The position numbers and the translations under genes are program-made. Under the pieces are notes generated by a model, which had not been told where the DNA came from, did not search any database, and saw only the letters and a list, made by a program, of their open reading frames with translations. DNA of 11,431 nucleotides from Nautiliaceae bacterium (GTDB lineage: Bacteria > Campylobacterota > Campylobacteria > Campylobacterales > Nautiliaceae): assembly GCA_027062985.1 (NCBI GenBank), contig JAMOSR010000023.1, positions 1-11,431 of the forward strand, read 5' to 3'. The first letter of the stretch is position 1, and every line of letters starts with the position of its first letter. Positions 5,927 through 11,431 of this stretch are shown here, piece by piece.

Positions 5927-8900
5927 TTTTTTCCTTTAAATATATTAAAAATACCTTTTTTACCTGAAATTCTGTTTTTATTAAGTATATAATAAAATAC
6001 GGGCAGATAAAAGAGATTAAGAAGCGTACCCCACATAAGACCAAACCCAAGGGCAATTGCCAAAGGTTGCAAAATAGCGCTTTGTCCGTAAGGGAAAAAC
6101 ATAAGTGTTGAAAGTCCGAAAAACGTAGTAATGGATGTTAAAAGTATAGGTCTTAACCTCTGAGACGCTTTATTAAGTATTTCTTCAAGGTTGTTAGCTT
6201 TTTTTATAAAATCAACCATAACAATACCGTCATTAACAACAACCCCGGCAAGTCCCACTATACCTATCATCCCAAGCATTGTCATATTCATACCCATAAT
6301 CATATTTCCTATAATCACTCCTAAAAATGAAAGAGGTATTACGGAAATAACGACAAAAGGCAGTATAACCGAATCAAACATTAAAATCAACACCAAAAAG
6401 ATTAAAAGCACGGCAACCACCAATGCCTCTTTTAAATCCTCCATAAACTTTTTACTGGTTTTAGCAGCCCCTCCTATAATAACCTTAAAACCTTCTTTTT
6501 TTATTTTTTCTAAAAAAGGAGTTATTTTTTTATAAAATTCTGCGGTAGTGATTATTTTTTTATTAAGACTCGCATAAACGCTTTTTGCTGCTATTCCGTC
6601 ATATTTATGGATTTTTTTAAAAGATTTTTTTATCTCAAAATCGGCTATTTTATTAAGTTCAATATACTCTCCGCTTCCGGGGATGTTTAATCTGAAATAT
6701 TTAAGTTCTTCTATTTTATCTTTATTTTTATCCTTAAACACAATTTTTACAACCCCCTCTTTGTTAAACGTTTTGGCAAATTCGGCTTCGGAAAAAAATC
6801 CTCTTAACGCATTATAAACATTAACTTCCGTAAATCCCAGCTTCTCGCCGTATTCGTTTATCTTAATTTTAAGCTCGTCCGCTCCCAGTTCGGCATCATC
6901 GTAAATATTATAAACCCCTCTTATTTTTCTCATTTCGTTTTCAAGAGCTCTGATTACTTTTAAAATCTCTTCTTGCTGTTTGCCTCCTATACTTATAACA
7001 ACGTCACTTTTAACAACCCCCGCCTGAGGAACGATTACGTTTAACTCTTTTAGTCCGCTTACTTTAAGCCTTTTAAACTCTTTTTTAAAAATAGCGGCAA
7101 GTTCCTGGGCTGTGTGCACTCTTTTTTGATTTTCAACCTTTATAGGCTGAAAAATGGGAGCTATATATTTATTATAAAAATCGTTTGGTTTTTTATCGTT
7201 TAAATCGACAAAAATATGAAAATAGTTCTCTCCTGTGTTGGCTTCTCCTTTATTGTTCATTTTCATACCCACAACGGTCGTAAACCCTTCAACGTCTTCT
7301 CCAAGATATTTTTTTAATATATTTTCTATCGGCTTAATAATCTCCGCCGTCTGGGTTATCGTATAATTGGTATCCACCTTACCGTTTACATATATCTGAC
7401 TGGCGTCAAAATCGGGGAAAAGCTGAAATTTTGAATGTTTAAAACCAACCCCAAGCATTACAGGAACTGCAATTAAAAAAAAAGCCAACGTTAAATATCT
7501 AAACTTAAAGAAGATAAAAAGTATTTTTTTATAAAAGTTTTGAAACTTTTCCCAGAAAATTTCTTTTTTTGAAGGAACAACTTTTAAAATCTCTTTAGAA
7601 TGCAGAGGTAAAAAAACAAAAGCCTCGAATAACGAACTGAGAATCAAAATAGTAATCATTAAAGGAAGAATTTTTATAAACAGCCCTATTTCCCCTTTTA
7701 TCAAAAGCATAGGCATAAAAGCCAACACGGTAGTCATAGCGGCGGCTACCACCGGCCAGAAAACTTCCTGCGTACCTTCGACAGCCGCCTGAAATTTACT
7801 TTTACCCATCTCCATATGTCTGTAAATATTTTCCCCAACCACTATAGCCTCATCCACAATCATCCCGAGGGCTATCAAAGCACCTAGCATTGAAAGAAGA
7901 TTTAGGGAAAAATCCAAATAATCCAAAAATATAACCGCAATGGCAAAAGAGGTTGGAATTCCAAGAGTTACAACCAAAGAAATTCTCCAGTTTAAAAACA
8001 CCCACATAACCAAAAATACCAAAATAAGTCCAAAAATTATATTACTGACAACCGTATTAAACCTGTTTCTTACCCATTTGCTCGTATCGGTTGAAATTCC
8101 AAAAAAAACTTCCGGATGTTTTTGATGATATTCTTTTAAAATTTCCCTTATTTTTTTAGAAAGGGCTATCGCGTCTCCGCTTTCTCCTTTTCTTACATCA
8201 ATGGTAAGATTTGGCACTCCGTTGTATTTTCCTATTTGAGTAGGTTTTTCATATTTGGAAGTTATTTTTGCAATATCTTTAAGCCTTATTACAATATTTC
8301 CCACCTTTATAAGAGTAGAATTAAAATCATTAATATTTTGGGTATGCATACTCAAAAAATAATGTTTCTTACCTTCTATTTTCCCTATAGGAAAAATAGT
8401 GCTTAAAGAAGAAAGAGCCTGAATCAAATTCGTTTTATTTATTCCTAAAGCTTCTATTTTTTTATTATCCAAAATAAAATATATATTTTTATCACTCTCC
8501 CCTCTTATATCTATTCGGCTTAAATCTTTAAAACGACTTAATTTCTTTTTTATCTCTTTTGAGATTTTTAAAAGTTCGTCTTTACTCAGTTTTTCACTTG
8601 CAACCGAAATAAACATTAAAGGAAATGCTTTTTTTGCTATGGTAACGGTAGGCTCGTCCATATCGTTTGGCAAGTCTCTTTTTATATTCGCAACTACGCT
8701 TTTAAATTCGTTAACCATTTCAAGTTTGTTTGCACTAGGTTTTAAATTAACGGTAATTACAAAATTTCCGTTGCTTATTACACTTTCTATGGAGGAAACC
8801 TCCTGATATGTTTTTAAATCGTCCTCAATCTGAGATACCGCCATTTTATCCAGCGTCTCAGGACTAGCTCCAGTATAAGCACCCCGTATTAATATTTTAT

Positions 8901-9030
8901 CAAGCGTAGCGGGTGGAAAAAGCTCTTTTGGAACATTCCTGTAAGCCAATATAGCGGAAATAATAACAACAATAAATAGAGTATGCGTAAATGCGGGATG
9001 TTTTATAAAAAACTCTATAAATTTTTTCAT
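5923..9030 (-). CDS. RND-family efflux permease (AcrB/MexB-like inner-membrane pump)
   Basis: A 1035-residue RND permease, the usual length for the hydrophobe/amphiphile (AcrB-like) class. It has one N-terminal helix (about 13-30), a large periplasmic region (31-325), six helices (about 327-530), a second periplasmic region (531-865) and five to six more helices (866-1018), so both halves are complete. In TM4 the proton-relay pair is D393-E394 (IVDEAIV), where AcrB has Asp-Asp. In TM10 the segment is VVNDGIVMVDF (931-941), with N933/D934 where AcrB-type pumps carry a relay Lys. Proton coupling should persist through D393, but the relay differs from AcrB. AAGGA lies just before the ATG, and a candidate promoter sits in the preceding gap. 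No membrane-fusion or TolC-like gene adjoins it in this window, so its partners and substrates are unknown. Confidence 0.92.
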   Translation of the reverse strand: MKKFIEFFIKHPAFTHTLFIVVIISAILAYRNVPKELFPPATLDKILIRGAYTGASPETLDKMAVSQIEDDLKTYQEVSSIESVISNGNFVITVNLKPSANKLEMVNEFKSVVANIKRDLPNDMDEPTVTIAKKAFPLMFISVASEKLSKDELLKISKEIKKKLSRFKDLSRIDIRGESDKNIYFILDNKKIEALGINKTNLIQALSSLSTIFPIGKIEGKKHYFLSMHTQNINDFNSTLIKVGNIVIRLKDIAKITSKYEKPTQIGKYNGVPNLTIDVRKGESGDAIALSKKIREILKEYHQKHPEVFFGISTDTSKWVRNRFNTVVSNIIFGLILVFLVMWVFLNWRISLVVTLGIPTSFAIAVIFLDYLDFSLNLLSMLGALIALGMIVDEAIVVGENIYRHMEMGKSKFQAAVEGTQEVFWPVVAAAMTTVLAFMPMLLIKGEIGLFIKILPLMITILILSSLFEAFVFLPLHSKEILKVVPSKKEIFWEKFQNFYKKILFIFFKFRYLTLAFFLIAVPVMLGVGFKHSKFQLFPDFDASQIYVNGKVDTNYTITQTAEIIKPIENILKKYLGEDVEGFTTVVGMKMNNKGEANTGENYFHIFVDLNDKKPNDFYNKYIAPIFQPIKVENQKRVHTAQELAAIFKKEFKRLKVSGLKELNVIVPQAGVVKSDVVISIGGKQQEEILKVIRALENEMRKIRGVYNIYDDAELGADELKIKINEYGEKLGFTEVNVYNALRGFFSEAEFAKTFNKEGVVKIVFKDKNKDKIEELKYFRLNIPGSGEYIELNKIADFEIKKSFKKIHKYDGIAAKSVYASLNKKIITTAEFYKKITPFLEKIKKEGFKVIIGGAAKTSKKFMEDLKEALVVAVLLIFLVLILMFDSVILPFVVISVIPLSFLGVIIGNMIMGMNMTMLGMIGIVGLAGVVVNDGIVMVDFIKKANNLEEILNKASQRLRPILLTSITTFFGLSTLMFFPYGQSAILQPLAIALGFGLMWGTLLNLFYLPVFYYILNKNRISGKKGIFNIFKGKK

Positions 9031-9050
9031 ATTCCTTCTTTTTTATGCGA

Positions 9051-9059
9051 ATTGTAACA
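9051..9059 (-). promoter_or_regulatory. Candidate internal extended -10 promoter before the RND gene
   Basis: On the minus strand TGTTACAAT (TGn plus TACAAT) lies about 20 bases before the RND ATG, within the 36-base gap 9031-9066 that is the only sizeable gap in the seven-gene block. The predicted leader would be about 12-15 bases and would still include the AAGGA ribosome site. This would let the five downstream genes be transcribed apart from rsmH. No -35 is evident. Confidence 0.45.
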
Positions 9060-9066
9060 AAAGAAG

Positions 9067-9342
9067 TTAAAAAGAGAATATATTAAGTCTGTTTTTAAAT
9101 TTTAATTTCTCTATTTTTGATTTTAAAATAGAATTTTCGGCTTTTAAAGAATAATATTCGTTTATAAGTTTGTTTATTTTTATTGAATAGATATAAATCT
9201 GGTTTGATACATAAATTTTCGGAATATATAATACAAGAGAAAATATCATAATAAAAATCACGTTTTTGATAATGGAAATTGATATCCGGTCTCTTTCTAT
9301 TACTTTTTCAACTTCCCCTAAAAGAACTTCTCTTTCTTTCAT
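9067..9342 (-). CDS. FtsL-like small bitopic coiled-coil protein
   Basis: A 91-residue protein with FtsL/DivIC-type layout: a charged cytoplasmic N terminus (1-21), one membrane helix (about 22-42, SISIIKNVIFIMIFSLVLYI region) and an outer coiled coil (about 52-84, with repeats such as KINKLI, SLKAEN and KIEKLK). It lies directly after rsmH, sharing an ATGA overlap, which is where ftsL sits in the division/cell-wall clusters of most bacteria. FtsL joins FtsB and FtsQ in the divisome and activates FtsW/FtsI. Sequence identity in this family is very low, so the call rests on size, topology and position. AAAGG lies about seven bases before the ATG, inside rsmH. The usual next gene, ftsI, is absent and an RND gene follows. 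Another small membrane coiled-coil protein is possible. Confidence 0.62.
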   Translation of the reverse strand: MKEREVLLGEVEKVIERDRISISIIKNVIFIMIFSLVLYIPKIYVSNQIYIYSIKINKLINEYYSLKAENSILKSKIEKLKFKNRLNIFSF

Positions 9343-10271
9343 CGGTTACCTTTAAACATAAACCCTCTGAGTTTAGCGCTTCTGCTTCTAGGATTTTTAG
9401 CTATTTCCTCTTTTGAGGCGGTTATTGGTTTTTTTGTAAGAATAACACCTTTTTGATGATTGCCGCCGCATTCGCATCTTATAGCCTCAGGCGGACATAT
9501 ACACTTTTTAGACCACTCTTTAAACCTGTTTTTAACTATTCTGTCTTCCAAAGAATGAAACGTAATAATTCCCAAAATACTACCCTCTTGTGATATCTTT
9601 TCGGCTTCGTCCAATATGTTTTCAAGTTCTTTTAATTCATTATTAACTTCTATTCTTATTGCCTGAAATACCGGTGCTAGCTGTTTTTTATCTCTAAGTC
9701 CGGCTTTCATAAGAATTTCGCTAAGCTCTCTGTTTGAATTTATAGGTCTGTTTTTAACTATAAAATCGGCTATTTTTTTATATCTTCTCTCTTCGGCGTA
9801 TTTTTTTAAAATCTCCTCTAAAGATTGTCTGTCATAAAAATTGACAACATCCCTAGCACTGAAATCCTGAGAGGGATTCATTCTCATATCAAGGATGTCG
9901 CTATCAAACGTAAATCCCCTCTCAGGATTGTCGAGCTGATAACTGCTAACTCCTATATCGGCCAAAATTCCACTTATAGGAAGACCTTTTAACTCTTTTA
10001 AAGCTTCACTGGCTCTTTTGTTTATAAATTCCACTCTGTTTGAATATTTTGATAGTCTTTTTTTGGCAAATTCCATAGCCTCTTTATCCTGGTCTATTCC
10101 TATAAGCTTTATATGCGGATACTTTTCCAAAATAGCTTCGCTGTGCCCTCCAAAACCCAAAGTACAATCAACAAAATACCCATCTTTTATATCTTTATAC
10201 AAATCAACTGTTTCTTTTAACAAAACCGGTATATGAGGTGTTTTTAACTCTTCCATTACTGCTTTTTCCAT
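9339..10271 (-). CDS. rsmH: RsmH, 16S rRNA (cytosine-1402-N4) methyltransferase
   Basis: A 310-residue protein of normal family length. RsmH (MraW) methylates N4 of C1402 in 16S rRNA using SAM, tuning the ribosomal P site. Landmarks in order are HIPVLL (13-18), the SAM-binding CTLGFGGHS (36-44), ADIGVSSYQLD (104-114), RGFTF (118-122), MRMNP (129-133), FQAIRIEVNNEL (202-213), TFHSLEDRIVK (237-247) and NPRSRSAKLR near the C terminus. A four-cysteine pair C257/C259 and C266/C268 is present, as in many RsmH proteins. The start is uncertain. ATG at 10271 would have only about a 10-base leader and no Shine-Dalgarno site; the in-frame ATG at 10256 (MEELKTPHIPV) also fits the family N terminus. It heads the minus-strand block. 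Confidence 0.96.
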   Translation of the reverse strand: MEKAVMEELKTPHIPVLLKETVDLYKDIKDGYFVDCTLGFGGHSEAILEKYPHIKLIGIDQDKEAMEFAKKRLSKYSNRVEFINKRASEALKELKGLPISGILADIGVSSYQLDNPERGFTFDSDILDMRMNPSQDFSARDVVNFYDRQSLEEILKKYAEERRYKKIADFIVKNRPINSNRELSEILMKAGLRDKKQLAPVFQAIRIEVNNELKELENILDEAEKISQEGSILGIITFHSLEDRIVKNRFKEWSKKCICPPEAIRCECGGNHQKGVILTKKPITASKEEIAKNPRSRSAKLRGFMFKGNR

Positions 10272-10280
10272 TTATTGTTT

Positions 10281-10289
10281 TGTTATAAT
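10281..10289 (+). promoter_or_regulatory. Candidate extended -10 promoter for the aldolase-like gene
   Basis: TGTTATAAT is a perfect TATAAT with a TGn extension. Transcription would start near 10296, giving a leader of about 14 bases that contains AAAAGG before the proposed TTG start at 10310. It overlaps the opposite promoter at 10288-10296 by two bases. Confidence 0.55.
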
Positions 10290-10296
10290 TGTATCA
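10288..10296 (-). promoter_or_regulatory. Candidate extended -10 promoter for the rsmH block
   Basis: The minus strand reads TGATACAAT (TGn plus TACAAT). Transcription would start near 10281, about 10 bases before the first rsmH ATG and 25 before the second. Its -10 hexamer shares two bases with the plus-strand TATAAT, so the two promoters cannot be occupied at once. Confidence 0.5.
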
Positions 10297-10309
10297 AAAA
10301 AGGCGGATT

Positions 10310-10873
10310 TTGATTACAAAAACCATTATGGACGAATACTATTTAACGGCAAAAGAGCTTTTTAATAAAAATTTTATAAATATCGGCATAGGCAGTCTTT
10401 CTTTAAAGCTTAAAGCAGACCAGATGATTATAAACAAAAGAAACAAACACTATCTCGAAGAGGACTTCATAAAAAAAGTTCATATTTTACACGAAGATAT
10501 GGCATGGAAAGAAGCAAGCGAAGACGTAAAAATACATTCCAAAATTTATGAGCAGCTCTCAAATACAAAAGCTATAGCAAATATTTTTCCCATAAACGTT
10601 ATGACTTTTGCCCTTAACCATCATATAAGTCTTAATCCGATAGATTTCTTAGGTAAAAAGAAACTAGGTAAAATTCCTATTATAGAAATGGGAAATATTC
10701 AGGAATGGGAAGAAAATAAAGAGTTTATTATTTCTAAATATCTCAAAACAAACGATATTATTATTATCATAGGTTACGGGGTATTTATAAAAACAAGAGA
10801 TATAAGAGAAATTATAACAAAAGCGATAATTCTTGAAAACAGCGCTTTTTTACTATTAAATTCACATAATTAA
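10310..10873 (+). CDS. Class II aldolase/adducin-fold protein without metal-binding histidines
   Basis: A 187-residue protein resembling the class II aldolase/adducin domain, whose members (such as fuculose-phosphate aldolase and ribulose-5-phosphate epimerase) use a zinc held by three His. Family-like parts are NIGIGSLSLK (24-33, compare GNIS), IHSKIYEQL (75-83) and the core strands. The HxHP metal site reads NIFP (N91, F93), and the later NHG position reads GYG (155-157), so the zinc site appears absent. Function is unknown; a structural, binding or regulatory role is inferred. The start chosen is TTG at 10310, with AAGG about six bases upstream. The longer open frame starts at 10289, inside the promoter -10, so it would not be transcribed; ATG at 10328 is the other option. 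The M16-like gene follows ten bases after the stop, so the two are probably co-transcribed. Confidence 0.66.
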   Translation: MITKTIMDEYYLTAKELFNKNFINIGIGSLSLKLKADQMIINKRNKHYLEEDFIKKVHILHEDMAWKEASEDVKIHSKIYEQLSNTKAIANIFPINVMTFALNHHISLNPIDFLGKKKLGKIPIIEMGNIQEWEENKEFIISKYLKTNDIIIIIGYGVFIKTRDIREIITKAIILENSAFLLLNSHN

Positions 10874-10883
10874 AGGAAAAAAT

Positions 10884-11431
10884 AATGTATTTGATTTATG
10901 AAAAAGATAAACTTGGAAGAACGATTTTTGAGATAGTTTTTAAAAACACAGGAAGCATATATGCAAAAGATGGTGTTTCTAATTTTTTATCTTATATGCT
11001 AAATACAAAAGGGACCGCTAAAGAAAAAGAAAAGTTTTATTCTATACTCGAAGAAAAAGCGGTAAATTTAACTCTCAGCGCAAATAAAGAATTTATAAGC
11101 GTATCGACGGTGTTTTTGAACGAAAAATCCTTTTTTGCCATAAAAAAGCTTTTAGAACTGTTGCAAAACCCTAATTTTACAAAAGAAGCTTTCGAAAAAA
11201 CGAAAAAAGAAATTAAAGCCAAAAAAGAAAACTTAAAAAACAATAACGACTATATCGCTTCTGTCAATTTATATAAAGTTATGTTTAAAAACACTCCATT
11301 GGAGATTCCCGTAATAGGGGAAAAAATCGATGAAATTACTCTTAATGAAATTAAAAATCATTTTAAATATCTTTCTAAAAATTCGGCCGTATTCATAAAC
11401 GGCGGAAAAAGAATATCAATAGAGGAAATTA
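10884..11431 (+). CDS. M16-family (insulinase-like) protein lacking HXXEH, 5' part only
   Basis: About 182 residues are visible; M16 proteins of this size class usually reach about 400 and the rest lies beyond the window. The N-terminal half has the M16 fold pattern: FEIVFKNTGSIY, then GVSNFLSYML (30-39), the helix/strand block AVNLTLSANKEFISVSTVFL, the helices KKLLELLQNPNFTKEAFEKTKKEIKA (written here in family order), and EIPVIGEKIDEITLNEIKNHF. In active members the first helix holds HXXEH; here it reads NFLSY (33-37), so the zinc site is missing. It may be the non-catalytic partner of an M16 pair, or a chaperone-like or processing-related protein. AAAGGA lies eight bases before the ATG. It follows the aldolase-like gene closely on the same strand. 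Family call is moderate to good; function is unknown. Confidence 0.75.

Noticed and set aside
6191..6535. Ile/Thr/Pro-rich open frame on the plus strand inside the RND gene
   Set aside because: It mirrors a membrane segment of the RND permease in antisense and has low-complexity composition with no recognisable domain.
7940..8125. Short open frame on the plus strand inside the RND gene
   Set aside because: It is antisense to conserved TM2-TM4 coding sequence of the RND permease and has no independent support.
10018..10236. Short plus-strand open frame within rsmH
   Set aside because: It is opposite the SAM-binding region of rsmH, whose protein motifs explain the sequence fully.
10289..10309. 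A longer N terminus for the aldolase-like gene starting at TTG 10289
   Set aside because: That TTG begins on the last base of the perfect TATAAT, so it would lie upstream of the transcript. TTG at 10310 has a ribosome site at the right spacing.
11037..11243. Phe/Ser-rich minus-strand open frame opposite the M16-like gene
   Set aside because: It is the antisense image of a Lys/Glu-rich coding region, and the plus-strand frame has a ribosome site and M16 pattern.

Overview
The window looks like an AT-rich, gene-dense chromosomal segment of a Campylobacterota (epsilonproteobacterial) genome, probably a deep-branching vent-type lineage such as Nautiliales. The lineage is inferred from three things: A/T-ending codons throughout; TATAAT/TACAAT promoters, most with a TGn extension and no clear -35; and family combinations typical of that phylum (a short BioV-type esterase, an FtsH-like protein next to MtaB, an FtsL-like protein after RsmH, and an M16 protein without its zinc motif). 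No mobile element, CRISPR array, tRNA or rRNA was seen.

Layout. The left edge holds the first third of a Tat-exported TRAP-type solute-binding protein (minus strand). It is divergent from a plus-strand gene joining an Aer-like PAS domain to a degraded histidine-kinase core. A short AT-rich convergent gap follows, with weak hairpins and a possible 39-residue ORF. From about 10.27 kb down to 1.64 kb runs one minus-strand block of seven genes: rsmH, an FtsL-like gene, an RND permease, mtaB, an FtsH-like AAA protein, bioV and a ChaA-like antiporter. Neighbouring genes overlap by 4 or 14 bases or lie 1 base apart, except for a 36-base gap before the RND gene that contains a candidate promoter. On the right, a short divergent region separates rsmH from two plus-strand genes, a class II aldolase-fold protein and an M16-family protein that runs off the window.

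How the genes relate. rsmH and the FtsL-like gene form the usual head of a division and cell-wall cluster, but the block then changes to efflux, tRNA modification, a membrane AAA protein, biotin synthesis and cation antiport. These have no shared pathway that I can identify; the tight overlaps suggest co-transcription and translational coupling rather than one machine.

The most notable feature is that four of the eleven protein genes keep a recognisable enzyme fold but have lost the family's catalytic residues. They are the kinase core (no H-box His), the FtsH-like protein (no HEXXH), the aldolase-like protein (no metal-binding His) and the M16 protein (no HXXEH). Each is read directly from the translation. 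I see no evidence that they act together, and no clearly new multi-gene system.
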